Positions 28,058-40,840 of a stretch of DNA of 64,000 nt are shown one piece after another. Source of the DNA: Dipetalonema caudispina (Eukaryota > Nematoda > Chromadorea > Rhabditida > Onchocercidae); the NCBI GenBank assembly GCA_013365325.1, contig JABVXV010000030.1, positions 248,001-312,000 on the forward strand. Reading direction: 5' to 3'. How positions within the stretch are numbered: the stretch's first letter is position 1; every line of letters starts with the position of its first letter. The translations under genes and the position numbers were made by a program. The notes beneath the pieces are model-generated. The model was not told the DNA's origin. It saw only the letters and a program-made list of their open reading frames with translations, and did not search any database.

Positions 28058-29298
28058 CTTATAAAATATTATGTAAAAGCATAACTAACTTTCCATATCC
28101 TTATCATTGTTTCTGCTGCCTTCTATATGCATCATATTCAACGTTGTTCTACAAAAAAAAAAAAAAAAAAAAGGTTGATTCTGTTTAAGTTGATCTTTAA
28201 CGATTAAACAAAACAAATGAAAGATCATATGTGTCGTCTTGTTAAAAAAAAAATGAAAAAGCATTCTGGACAGAACAAAATTTATTCCATCATTCATTCC
28301 TTCTCCAAGTAGCACAAATTTTGACCACCTCTAATGTCTATTAATTGACGATATAGTTCAAAATTCATTGTTTTTATCTGATTGCTATCAATTTAGATCA
28401 GTGATGTCATTTGTATTCATTCATATATAATATATAATGTATCATCCCATATGATCGGCACGGGATACGGGTGTGCGGGAGAAGAAAGATGACGATCATT
28501 TTATTCCATTTCAAAACTACAACGATATCTCTTGCTTTTTTCCATATTGGTATCAGACACTAAACGATTAAATCTGATATTGAATGGAAATAGTAAATAA
28601 GATAAAGATAATGTTCACTGAATCCCTTCTCAGTTCTTTCCCAATCGATGCATGGAGCAGCGTTATTCAAACATTTGCGCTTTTCATTATTTTGTCGTGT
28701 AATAATAAGCAGTCGAATGTTTCCATGTCATTATTTCTTATTTTTGTTATTTTCCTTTCATATATTATTATTGTTATTATATTGATACTATGATACGTCC
28801 AATACGAATTATTTGCTCAATTTTAAAACTTCAATAGGATAAGTCGCCATATTGAATAAGTGGATGGCCAATCCATTAAGAAACATATGGCCATGCCTTT
28901 TTTAGCCAAGTGAGAGTAACAGTTTCGGGACAGCACTCGTCAAGAACAGATTATCAGACAATTGAACGGGAGTAAAAAATGAATCTTGAAGCAAAAAGAG
29001 AAGAAATGCAATGGTCTTATCAGTAAGATAAGATATAGAAAAAATTAAAATTACGAAAATTGAAAGGTTGTGTGGTTTTTCATTTCTTTTTATCACTTGA
29101 AATTTGTTCGGATTTCTCATTAGCTGTAATCGTTCCTTTGCTTCCAATCTCTGATTTCAAGGCCATAAACTGCGAACGCACAGATGAAGTCGACGATCCT
29201 ATTAGTAATTCTGATGATTCCAATGATAAATTTCAATTGAAGAAAAATCGTTTCAGCAGTACTTCAGTTGAGTTCGCCATTTGCATCGTAAAAATCAT
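28058..29298. other. Convergent intergenic region, PAN gene and coiled-coil gene
   Basis: The PAN gene (+) and the coiled-coil gene (-) end toward each other here. It includes an A-run at 28151-28170 and an ATA/TTA-rich stretch near 28740-28790. A plus-strand open frame at 29060-29302 has an acidic Asp/Ser-rich section but no splice partner and overlaps the end of the minus-strand gene. No supported gene. Confidence 0.55.
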
Positions 29299-32200
29299 TT
29301 AAAAGGACAAACCAGTCGGTATAAGTTGTGAAGTGTTAAGCGGAGTTGTATCAAAGTCAGAACGGCTTGACAATCCAAAGCCAGTCGTTGTCTCTGTCAA
29401 ATTTCCCGAATTGAAATTATTGTTATTGCTTGTAGACGATACACTCTAAATTTCCATCGAATGAAACACTAATAACATCAACAACAGTAATCTGTTCATT
29501 TCCACGAGAAGTGAAGATGGCTTGTTCGAAAACACAAAAGGCCTCTATTTTTAATTGGTCACTATGTTTTGTTCAAAGCAGATCTTGACTAAGCTCGTCA
29601 TCATATATTTAATATATTATAATGTACTACTACCCAACATATGCGGCATATACCTTTTACTCAATTTAGTCGATTGATACTTATGTACCAAAAGGATCGT
29701 AAAGGACCACATCAATACAGTTCGATATTTTCAAGCATTCCAACATAGTAAAATTAATGCTATTAAAAATGAACCTACTTTACCGGTATCCAACTTAGGG
29801 CTTAGTGGTGGATTGCCGTGTAACTGAACCGATGCTAACTGAAATAATATATTTTCAATTACGTAAAAATTTTTTAAATTTCATTCCATGGATGTATACG
29901 GTTAATAACATCTAACTTGAATAAAATAAAAAAAGAAAAAAAATTAAAAGTTATTTCATAGAATTTGAATTCTATGTAAACTAAAAAAGAAAAAAAAGTC
30001 AAACCTGAACACGCAATTTGGCAAGGAAACGTCTCATAAGAACGGTAATTTCATCAATTTCATCTACCGATGGTGCACTATGAGTTATGTTATTAATGCT
30101 TTTCATTACTGGTGCATTCCTAATTTGTTCCAATGTTCGCAATGCTTTATCCAAATTATCAATCGTCTACAATTTATAGGTTAGATTGAAATGATGTGAA
30201 ATAGGATATTCTTCTGTAAAGTAGAACAAGAAGTGAGAAAATATGCATTTCTATTTTTTTCATCTCAATTTATGCCATCATTTTTTCACTTAAAAATAAA
30301 ATTTGAATGGGTACTTTTTGGTAACCATCGATTACTTCACAAACGCCATAAAAACTTTTTTCGGATCGTTCCTCTGTCATTTGAATGAAAGGTTTGCGAA
30401 AATGGATATTCATTTGCTTGGTGAGTTCAATATTTAACTTTTGCTCTTTCTTTGCTAATGCTTTCAGCTATTATAATATAAATAAATAAATGAATATAGA
30501 TGTGACAAATTTTAGTTCTAAAACGGTAATTATAATTGATAATCGAATGATAATCAACAAATTGCTCGTAATATGTGACAATTCCGCATATAAAAAAGAA
30601 TTCCCTTGAAGCATGAAGCATGAAAATATTTTAGTTGATTTATTAAGTTTAAATCATTACTCGAGCATCAATATCCCTTATTTTTTGCTTGTCGAGATGA
30701 AGCTTTTCATCAAAATTTTTGGTACAACCTGCGATTTTTTCCAACTCATCAATTCCCTCATCGATCTTCATAGCGCGACGACTGAGACTTTCAAGCTGTT
30801 GCTTTGGAATTTTCACATTCTCACTACTGCGTGTTGCTGAAGCTTTGTATGTTACTTTATTTCTGAAAATTTCAAAATATAAACTTATTGACCAACAAGG
30901 AAACTCTCTTTTTTTTCTTGATGAAATCTTTTCTGTGTTATATTTTAACAAGAAAAAACATAATTAAATCGTCCGGTCATAATTTATTATTTGAATTAAT
31001 CATAAGCTATCTTTCGATAATATGAATTCTTCTGTACAGATCAGATTTATTCTCACATTCATAGATTGATTTATTATTATATTCTCGATAATCTATGATG
31101 GAAAAGTTTTAGTCTCAACGATAAATTCCACTAATGAAATAAATAGAAATAAATTATGAGCCTATGAGGTGCCTTTTTATATTTTTTATAATTCTGCAAC
31201 TCCATCAAAAGAATAATTATTTTCACAAATAATGAATAAATTTCTTTCCTGCACTTATCTGTTTCATTTTATGATTTTGGCTCAAATATTTTCCCATTTC
31301 CCATTTCATTACTTTTAGTTTGTGATGCTATCCATGATGTGAAGCTAACACTTATACTTAAGTCAACTCAGTCATTCGTTAATCATACTTAATACTTTTA
31401 CTTTAAACGCACAAAGCACGAGTATTTTCCGCCTCTCTCATCAACCGATTGTATCTGTCAAGCCATCGTTTATGTTGATCTTCCAATTCTTTAGTCCATG
31501 TTGCTTCAATATTGTCCAACCGATCTTCAAGCTAAATGCATTCAGTGATCAAAAACCTTTTTTTAAGGTTTCAAAACAAGTGAATGTATAAATTTAGCTA
31601 GATAACTTGTATTATGATGATTGTATCAATTCATATTATATAATTATGTTGTGTTAGTATATAAAGATCAATAACAGGCTGGAATATAACATGCTATCAA
31701 AATCAAATGATACTGATCACAAAGAATAGTCCCCGCAATTGCCACTTTGTCATTCAGCTACTCCCTATTTAATCTTTTTGAAATTAAGAATTTAAATCTG
31801 AACTAGACCATATGCATAGCATCCTGTGTCCTCTGATGGGTATGCTGAATTCGTTTTTGGAGAAGAAGCAAATTTGAAGTAACATCGTCATGAATCTACA
31901 ACTTGTTTCTTTAATAGTCTAGAAAAAGAGATGAGGAAATTGTTAAAAATAATAATCTCCGCTCAGGACAAATTTACTGATCTGCCTAGCAGATATATTG
32001 GGGTAGCATTACAAAAGTATGAAACGATTATACAGGTAACTTCTTATCATTACCTTCAACTGCCGTGTTAAACTTTCGATGATCGCTCGTGCAGTCTCCA
32101 GATCATCTGGCAATTCAACCCGAGAACTATCATCCCTCTGACTTTTGTAATTTATTTTAGCATATATTGAATGAATGCGAATTACAGGATTGGAAAATGT

Positions 32201-33373
32201 TCATAATTTAAAAGTTCTAGTGGCTCTTGTTGTCGTAACTCTTTTTTCCTTCATTATATTACGATTGTGACTACAGAATAAATAATTGCAAAATCATTTC
32301 CAGTAAAATCTGATTCTATAACTTTCCCAAAAAAAAATCTTAAAAGATAGTAATTGTTTACAGAAAATTGGGTAGAAGCTTTAAAATAACTCGATGAGTG
32401 TTGATGGAATGACATTCGTTTGGAGATGGAGTAAAATCATATAAGAATGAGTAGTTGCAAAAGCAATCGACCGATAGATCTTCTGAATGATACAAATGAT
32501 TACATAATTTAAATTACCCTTTTTATAGCAACTACTCATTTCTCATGCTCAACAATTTAATGTAATTTCGAAAATGTATTTGTTGAATTCAATTCAAAAC
32601 TCGCCCCTCCTTGCATTCTTTTATGATATGCAATTTTTAATACGTGGCTAGATGGTTTCCGGGAATAATTGCGCTGGATTTGCTTTTATTATGTTTACAT
32701 ACAGAATTAATTTGCAACTTCTTTTTGCATCATTTACATGACATCCCACGTTTGAAGTACATTTGATTCTATTTATCATTTTATTAGTTTTCATGGAATT
32801 ATACTCCCTTCATTGCTAATGTTACTTATTCTCTTAATTATAACTTTAATCAAAATTTGTTAGTCTCAAACTTTATGGTAAAAACTTCATTAGTTGCTTA
32901 CTTCCACCACATTTCGCGATGATCAAAGGGTGATAAAATGGAGTAAATATCAGAATTTGCAAAAACACAGCAAAAAAAATCTGGCAAAAACGGATAAGAA
33001 TATGTTCCAATTTAAAATTTCGTGAGTAATGCATTTATAAGAAGTTAGCAAGTAGATTATGCTTTTTTCATTTTCCTTAGGGATAAGTGTTTTGCAAAGT
33101 CTATAGTGAATTTTTTGACTTCATGTATTTGAAAGGAATTTTAAGGAGACGTTTCTTGAATATAAAATTTTCCGTTAGCTTATAATTGAATGAAGAGAGG
33201 AATGCAATTTCATAGATTTGACGTTATTGGAGCAACTTTAAAATTTACCGTAAAGTTGATGATTGAGCATCAAAAGTAGAGTATTTTGAGATTTGGTAAA
33301 TTTGACTAAGATTTTGTTACTTATTATTCTTACATTTGCTTAGAGATGTTATCTAGTACAGATAGATCAAAGG
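29299..33373 (-). CDS. Coiled-coil protein with Asn/Ser/Thr/Gly-rich tail (5' end unresolved)
   Basis: Nine minus-strand exons join in frame: 33373-33334, 32141-32054, 31895-31809, 31531-31413, 30862-30661, 30467-30315, 30166-30005, 29838-29779, 29445-29299 (TAA), about 352 residues. The first exon begins with a split codon, so the start lies further upstream (above 33373) and was not found. Most of the protein is charged and helical with heptad-like spacing (LEDRLDNIEATWTKELEDQ; QLESLSRRAMKIDEGIDELE; IDNLDKALRTLEQIR), as expected for a coiled coil. The last exon is different: it has an Asn run and ETTTGFGLSSRSD, with one FG dipeptide. A coiled coil plus a loosely FG-like tail resembles the helical parts of some nucleoporins (Nup214/Nup62 type), but this is a weak likeness and no name is given. 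It lies downstream of malt-1 on the same strand, with about 550 bases or less between them, so an operon is possible. Splice sites are mostly canonical; the first exon is the least certain. Confidence 0.65.
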
Positions 33374-33659
33374 CTAAAAGATAAGAAAATTTTTTTCTTG
33401 ATAATAATTCAAGTGACGCATTGAAAGATTTATTATTTTTCGACGGCGCAATTCGACAACAACATCAGATGATAAATGAAGTGGGGAAACTGAAGGTAAT
33501 AAAAAATAAACTGAAAAAGATGAAACCAGTATTTCGCCCTCCTTAGTCTGATAAGCTTCTACAAATGTTTGGAATATATTAGTACTCCTATAAACAAACT
33601 GATAGTTGTTCTACACTATCACACAGAAATTACCAAACTTCCAATCTTTTTCTACAGTA

Positions 33660-33723
33660 CTATGCGTTTTGATACGAAAAAGCACGATATCAGTATTGTG
33701 CTTTTTCGAATCAAAACGCATAG
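33660..33723. repeat. Near-perfect 26-bp hairpin with 12-base loop
   Basis: The arms are 33660-33685 and 33698-33723, complementary except for one pair near the middle; the loop is GATATCAGTATT. It sits between the malt-1 poly(A) signal and the first known exon of the coiled-coil gene. Such a stem is rare by chance. It could be a fold-back element, a small-RNA precursor or a transcript-processing structure. Confidence 0.85.
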
Positions 33724-33784
33724 CTGCATCTTCTCATCACTAGAGAATTTTTGTTCAGCGTTTATAGCCAAGTACATTTGAATT

Positions 33785-33790
33785 TTTATT
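33785..33790 (-). promoter_or_regulatory. Candidate poly(A) signal of malt-1 (AATAAA)
   Basis: On the minus strand an AATAAA lies about 133 bases after the malt-1 stop codon, in a T-rich untranslated stretch. The hairpin at 33660-33723 follows it by about 60 bases. Confidence 0.5.
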
Positions 33791-33922
33791 AAACAAAATG
33801 CAGCTTAACAAATACAAAACTGAAACCAAAAACAAAATTTCTAAATAGAAACAAAATAGAAATAACATTATGTCTCAAGTACATCTAAATTATTATTAGT
33901 TCCTAAAAAAAGTTGGAACTTT

Positions 33923-36900
33923 TCATTCAACCCTATAAATCCTTGTAACCAATACGTCACCCAGTGACAAATTACTTTTCGATGCTATCACTACATCATC
34001 TTTCCGACTTGCAAGATCTATCGAACACGATAAAGCTCCCTGCAAATATTTTGGAATAAAATCCATGAAAAATAAAGGCTTCATAATTTCATAAAGCAAT
34101 CTTTTAATCTATAGAACCTTTCGATAATGTGAATCAACAAATGCGTCTTATCATATTAACTGACACCATAAAGATCTCTCAGAATAGAGCATCAAAATTA
34201 AGATGATAACACTTCCAAACGACGAAAGTATCCTATACATTACACTTCCTTTTCCATTATTTCCTTCAATCAATTTGTTACTACAGCTTATTCTAACATC
34301 AATCATCATTACGCACACTTATTTTCATTAAACTGCTAGAAACCAAAATATTTTTTACTAGCCATATTTAAGGATAGAAATCTTTTTCAAAAAAGAAAAC
34401 GGTGTAAGCACTAAAACTTACTTTCAAGCGCTGCAAATTTGATAGCATTACAGATACTGAAACACCATCGTCATCGTCTTCTATTATTCTTTCTGCTGAC
34501 ACATCAACATGCTGGAATTCTTCAAGTTAATAGGACTTTGTAGGAGACAAGACAGATATTATGAAGAAACAAGAATGCAAAATCCAAAGCATTGTTGCTG
34601 CTACGCGAATTTAATTACATAACTGAAAAACTTCAGCCATTTCTGAGCTTTTGCAACAATTCTTAAATAGAGATCAAACTGAGAAAGGCTTAGAAATCAC
34701 TTAACTTTTAATCCTACTGGTACTTTCATGCTTAAAAAGCTGGTTAAGAACAAACCTTGGGAAAACGTAAATGTGCAATATGCGAAAATTTGGCAGGCAA
34801 TGGTTTCAAACTTTCCGTATTGTTTTCATCAGAAAGATCACTAACACTACTAAATATGTATACTTTGTTTGTGAAATGTCCAACGTAGTCGTACCAAATA
34901 ATAACGAGCATATTTTGACCCGTAAATCGTACATTTATCGGGTTCGGCAACTCTGCAGTAAATAAGTGGTTTAATGAATCTATGTTTTCCCAGAGGTAGC
35001 TCTCTGACTAAAGAAGTGTACGACTTTTAAAGTTTCAAATTTCGCAGCCACTTAAGAGAAAGGCTTTGCACACAGCAAATTCAAATAAACATTTAGCAAA
35101 CAGTGGAGATAATAATGGCCCTCATATCTTTGTATCCTACATTGTTTCTCTTCAGGAAGTGAAAGGAAGGAAACCCTGTGCACTATGTTGTAAAAGTCTA
35201 CAAAATAGCACTGCCGCACAAATAAAAAAACAGTAAGTGTAATATGAAGCTGTACCATGCATGTAACGCCAGTAGAGAGTATGACAATTAAAAGATGTCG
35301 TATGACCATAACAAACAAGCGGGTCTCGTAGTCCACGAGGTAAAACCAAATTTGACTTAAGCTCCGGAATCTGCACATCACAAATTCTAGTATCATTTGA
35401 GACTTCTAAAAGAAAAAGGTCAAATTAAAACGGATACTAAAAAACCTTCGGTAGGATTAATTCTGACATGTTGACATTGGTAATAAAATTACATGGAGTG
35501 TGAATACGTTATTTTCTAAACGCATATCAGTGGTCTCAGAGTGAATGCAAACCTATTAGTAGTGAATTAAAACAAATAAGAACACGACAATAAATAAAAG
35601 TTCCATGACATGTTTTAATCGACTATGTTATTGAAATAAAACCAAAGTATCTGATTTCTTATTAGACTATGTAAAAGGAATAAAAGAAAAAATGGCAGCC
35701 AAACAAACTTGATCTTGATGGCATCAAATTTACTTCCCATTTAACGGAAGTTACCTTGGAATGTCTTCGTTAACATCTCGAGAACTGTTGCTTCATCAGC
35801 TATATGCTGCAACAAATGCTTCATGAAAACGCCATTCTTTTCTCCACATACTTCAAAGGCACTAACTCCACTGCTACTGAAAATCACTATGTTCAATTTA
35901 TTGCAAAAATGAAAACATTTTCTTCCCATAATTTCTTTCAGAAATTTGTTTTTATTTTCAAGTGCAAAAGTTACGTTGCATATCCACAGACAGTGTTGCG
36001 CGCTATCTTTGGTATTTTCTTGGTGTCCGCGTCATCGAGACAATCCGAAATACCAACGCATCTAAAGAAATGGAAAGTTTTCCCTTCTCCTTCAATCCAT
36101 GTTTAAATAACCCTAAAATTTATCTGACTGAAAACTTTGTTCTCATACAATAAGTCTAGTTCTTTTATTTCTCTCCACTAAAAGAGTATTCGTGAATAAA
36201 TGATACATGTATTTTTCTTTTAAAGTTACAACTAATTTATTATATGTAAACCATTTATGTCAACTCAGAATCGAAAAATAAACAATTCATACTTCACATT
36301 TTTCCGGCAAATATCGAGAAGTATCAGATTTAAGGCTGGATGTGAATCATCGAAAATCGATAGAACCCATTCAACAGAAACACAGTCAGTAACTTTGCAG
36401 TCAACGCCTGGTGAATCTATTGCCAATAAATAATTTTTTCCGTTTCTTTCGAAACCATGACCAACGAAGTAAAACACAGCTGAAGAAATTACATTCCATG
36501 CATTATGAGCAGAAAGACAACATAGTCTGCAGAAATAAAGAAAGAAGGAAATCTCACCGTATACTCCGTCACCAAGAAGTTTGCGGTATTCTTTGATAAT
36601 GAAGTGCATCTCGACAAGATTTAAATCTCCAAGCGCAACAGTTTTGAAACTGTAAACGTTAATTTTATGCAAATGGAATCAACTTAAGATCCAGATCGAA
36701 ACATTTAGCAAATGGTTTATTTCTTCTCATCATCTACAAACTACTACACTTTTTTTTTCTTAAAAATTAAATTTGAAATTTTCAACACCAAATGCCTAGT
36801 CGGCTATAATTTTCGAATCAATGACAAGAACAAGTGTTGCTATACTTACCCAAGATTTTGCAAAGACTCTGCAAACATTTCGGCATCACAATGAGGTGTA

Positions 36901-39306
36901 ACTAAGCTCGGTAGATTGATATAGTTGCAGTTGCTTATAATTAATGCAACCTTATCCGTAGCGATTAATTCTGCATTCCATCCGCCTGAAAACAATGACT
37001 GATCAACAAAGAAACCTTTATGTGGCTGAAATTTGATGAAATTTGCCTGACAAATAAACCTGAAATTTTGAATAAATTGGCTAAATTAAAAAAAAAGACA
37101 AAATTAGGTTTAAAAAAGACCTATATCGCTTTCATTTTGCATCGTTTTGCAGCAATCGCTCGATAAAGTCAAATTCTTGTATCTTGCACATCGTTCGCAG
37201 GAGTCTACTGCAACAGAAAAACCAGGCAAAATCATTCAGGAATGTAGGCAGTGCCCATTTTCAAATTTTAAGTTATAAAAATTACTATTTACGGGAAATT
37301 TGGATGATCCATAAAAATCCCTTCTCTGAGAAACGATTTTTCACCGAACTGATACCTCTCATATTAGAAGTTATGAATAATGACAAATCCACAGGATCCG
37401 TTATTAATTTTGAGTGAAATGATTTTCCTGGTTTCCGGTAAAATGCCGAATATTCGAAGCCCTCTTCAATTTCATTCCATATTCTGCATCTATACATCAG
37501 ACCTCTTCGACATCTGCATCTAAATTATATTCGCTTATTATTATGAATAATTTTTGCTTTCTTTCCCCATCCTCTACATTTAATATGATGTTTACTTCAA
37601 AGCTCCTACCGGTCTGCTTTTTACTGCTGAACATTATTTTCTTACTAAAAAAGTTTCCAAATTTTCAAGGTAAAAATTTCGGCAATATTTCGATCAGATA
37701 TAACGTGACAAAAAACCTAGAAATAATGAGTGCTTTTCCATTCGAACCGTCTATATCTTTATCATCTTCTGTCCACTGAAAACGAGGCCAAGGAAAACCA
37801 CGAGCGTGGCAAACAAGTTGTATCATACAGTCATCAATACCCATCACTCTAATCGTGATCTGCTCTTCAGCTGACCATTTTACTGGCACTAAAAACAGAT
37901 TGGAATTTCAATTTTGTTTGGTAATAATTCAAAGTCGGACAGCTTTGGAGGTTTTCAGTAAAAGTGAAATATTTAAAATCGTTTCATTCAAATATCGTAT
38001 TTTCTCCACATTGCGATAAATCAAGAGGTTTCATAATCTTTTATTATTAACGAAACCTATGTGTGCCATCTTCCTTTTTATTGCTGCTATAATCCAAAAC
38101 CTACCGAATTTTCGTCTTAGTGCTAACTGAGGTCCATCCATACATGTCCCATGCATTTTCGAAAATGATTGAAGCCTCAGCAGCAAATGTTTTATAGTCT
38201 GTCCACGATTGCCCCACAAGTATAACAGTGACGACCCTTGATTTTTTGTTCGCAAAATACGATCATATTCGGAAACACTAAAAAGTATCAAATTTGAAGG
38301 CTACAAAAATCTTCACGATGCTTCTGGACTGATTAATCATAACAGGTATTATTGAGTATTGATTTTGCTACACTATTAACAAATGATGTAATTATTTATT
38401 CATTCCTTACCAATAACATCTATGACTGATTCTCGTCTCATCCTTTTAACAGTCTTCTATGTGCAGAAATGCACTGTCATCCAAGTTATCATGATAATCG
38501 AATTTTATTTTCGTGATAAAATCGACATAGTTGAGACTAGACCGCATGTTGAACATTACCCCACTGGATCCATATTTTTTTCACTTATTTTCCTTCCGTT
38601 TACACCAGAAATAAACATTGTTTCGAGAAAAAGAAACAAAGCAATCGCCTTCTTTCCCTCAAATATCGCCGAGCAATGGTCGACACACCCCTTTTTCTCT
38701 TACTTCTGGACGAAACGCGTTACGTATCTCCTCTAACGGATTTGACCTTTCTTCTTGGCTTGATATTTCCAATGCCATTAAATTGTAGAGGGAGGCATTT
38801 CCTTCTCTATGATATCTTGACTTGCTTTTATCCTATATTTGTCAGTGTTTAGATTTTGCCCTCATAAATCATCTCTTTAATGGTAACCCTTTTCAAGAAT
38901 TCAAGATATTCTAATGACAGCGACTATTTAATGCCATGAGGAACTTCTACCACTGATGCAATATTTTGGGAAAATAACATTTCTTTCTTGTAAAAATACA
39001 TGATCTCAAAGTCGACCATAGCATATGATGTACATTCTGCGGAGGTTTCATCGATTGAATATGAATATAGCTTGTTATATATATTGCGAGAAATATAAAG
39101 AACTTTATAAAGACACAAATTAAATCAAAAATCTACTTTAAACTGAATGGATTGCTCGTCGAATCGCCGATTATTTTCATCCATATACTTTGAAAATTCA
39201 AAGAACTGGCAAGACGGCAATGTAAATCGTTTGGTAATTCAGCTAGATTAGTTGATAATTCATATCCTGTCACCTGGATATTGCGTTCAAATGTTGCTGA
39301 TGACAT
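33923..39306 (-). CDS. malt-1: Paracaspase, MALT1 family
   Basis: Thirteen minus-strand exons close in phase to 616 residues: 39306-39137, 38277-38105, 37888-37717, 37519-37356, 37207-37121, 36985-36850, 36649-36558, 36479-36293, 35921-35755, 35405-35307, 34952-34756, 34511-34422, 34039-33923 (TGA). A death domain covers about 15-105 (LAELPNDLHCRLASSLN; SLLYLWGNRGQTIKHLLLRL). One Ig domain follows, about 115-195 (MIQLVCHARGFPWPRFQW, later YRCRIWNE). The caspase-like fold starts at KVALIISNCNY and carries the catalytic dyad: His339 in YFVGHGFE and Cys389 in LLDICRK, each in a close match to MALT1. A C-terminal Ig-like part ends the protein. Known for the family: a cytosolic Arg-specific protease and scaffold; in C. 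elegans, MALT-1 acts in neuronal IL-17 signalling and immunity. Vertebrate MALT1 has two Ig domains before the protease; only one is clear here. The exon 8/9 junction is the weakest splice. Exon 1 was joined straight to 38277 because SLN-VSEYDRI restores the death-domain helix. Confidence 0.9.
38446..39070 (-). other. Coding-like minus-strand segments inside malt-1 intron 1
   Basis: Within intron 1 lie three stretches with protein-like composition on the same strand. (1) 39070-38926 reads either NYIHIQSMKPPQNVHHML or, in another frame, ETSAECTSYAMVDFEIMYF to a stop. (2) An ATG at 38778 opens MALEISSQEERSNPLEEI... to a GTAAGA donor after 38704. (3) About 38580-38446 reads ...SSLNYVDFITKIKFDYHD... 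ending HIEDC-stop. Their phases do not fit malt-1 or each other. They may belong to alternative transcripts, a nested gene or a decayed gene. No family is recognised. Confidence 0.3.
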
Positions 39307-40830
39307 CTTTTCAAAGAAATTTTAATCTGCAAGTTATAAATCGCATATGGAACAAACTGTAAAGAGTTGAAACAGTAGTTCCTCAAATGGATGAGTTTCA
39401 ATAATAACACAAAACTTCAAATCTCATATTGACATACAAGGTACTATTGTGGAAAGTTGGCTTTCATGTTATTTATTCACAATAAAGGATGTCCACCGCA
39501 GAGTTTTCAACACTGCTATATCCCCGTGCAACTAAATCTTCAATCACTCCACTCACCTGACTTATTAGTTCTTTGTTGTTGTTTCCATATTCCACATCAC
39601 ATTTAAATTCCCAAGCAATTTCACTATAATAGAGAAATAGCTGCGAATTGGAGAAAGCCTTTACCCGCCAAGATATAAACGGCAAATTCAGAATTCAGTT
39701 CTTGTTTACTCACTGCAAGCTTCAAACGTCAGCAACAAATATCCTAACTTTATGTATCGAAATTAAGCGAATAAATTTAACAGGATAATGGGTTTAGTGA
39801 TAAAGTACAAACGTATTGAATTATGAAGTTAGTACTTAATACAAATAATAACATTGATGGTGCAGTTCCCTTATATACATATATGCATGAGCAAATATAA
39901 AAAGTGATTTAATTTTGAAGGAAGTACAGTGTAACCATACACAGAATACAGTACAATTAAGTGACAAACATAAGGACAAGGACGAGAAGTTGCATATAGT
40001 ACCATTGTCACTTTGATTGCCCACGTCCGCAGGCCTGTATCACCTTCGCTACCACGAAATGAAAACCTTTATCCTATGATTATTTATGAATCTTCATGAA
40101 TATATCCATAAGGATGATGTGTGATGTTTACAGCGGTAGTCTGTCGTATAAGTTGAGGTGAGTTCTGCCCGGGAATCCTGAGAAACCTGGAGGCAATCGA
40201 TTTATTAACTCTCTCTGTTTTTCTAAAGCAATGATGCGATACCTATCAAAATTCCAGTTCTCATTAAAGAGAATCAGTATTTTGCGATGGTCATAGTTTA
40301 ACTTGCATATTTTGTGAGGAAAAAATGAGGTAGGATAGTTCGTGTATTCTCAGATGATCATATCAGTATCGAATTGAATAGATACCTGTATAGGTCCTCC
40401 TATATAGATTACATAAGTAATTCAAGTCCCCGTACCCACCTGGATAAGTATATCCGATCATATTACCCATATATCAGCAAACCTAAACAAGTCAAGCTAC
40501 CGTAGTGCCGATTTGATGCTTATAGCGGTTTCATCTTCCGTGCGATTGCTTAAGTGCCCTGGCAAGCATTCAGCACTGTGTTGTGCGTGTCTTCCTTTGC
40601 GAAGAGACCGCTCAGAGTTTGCAACATTGAGAGTGACTGCAATAAGAGAGAGCGCAAGGTTGTTAGAGTGCACTAAGTGCAGTTGCAAGCATCTGCACTG
40701 CGTGACGTCGTCAGGGTGGAGGTCAGAGTGCATTCAGTGCATTCGGTGCAGTTGGGAGTCATTTTCGTATGTTATTTTGTTGGATTGTTGCTAGAGAGGT
40801 GATTGGTTGGGGATGTTTAATCTCTTTGAC

Positions 40831-40840
40831 GTTACGTAAC
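40831..40840. promoter_or_regulatory. GTTACGTAAC palindrome (bZIP-type site)
   Basis: An exact 10-bp palindrome containing TTACGTAA, the core bound by PAR/C/EBP-class bZIP factors in animals. It lies 1.45 kb upstream of the ONECUT start codon, within the GC-richer part. Function is not shown. Confidence 0.3.

Noticed and set aside
29060..29302. Plus-strand open frame with an acidic Asp/Ser-rich section
   Set aside because: It overlaps the 3' end of the minus-strand coiled-coil gene and has no splice partner.
38422..38736. Plus-strand open frame of 104 codons in malt-1 intron 1
   Set aside because: No splice context or domain; the opposite strand looks more protein-like.
38951..39070. Extra malt-1 exon (120 bases) fitting in phase between exons 1 and 2
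   Set aside because: It keeps phase, but leaving it out joins SLN directly to VSEYDRI and gives a normal death domain, so it was not included.
40497..40794. Overlapping open frames on both strands
   Set aside because: GC-richer DNA with few stops; the translated Cys-rich products show no motif and no splice context.
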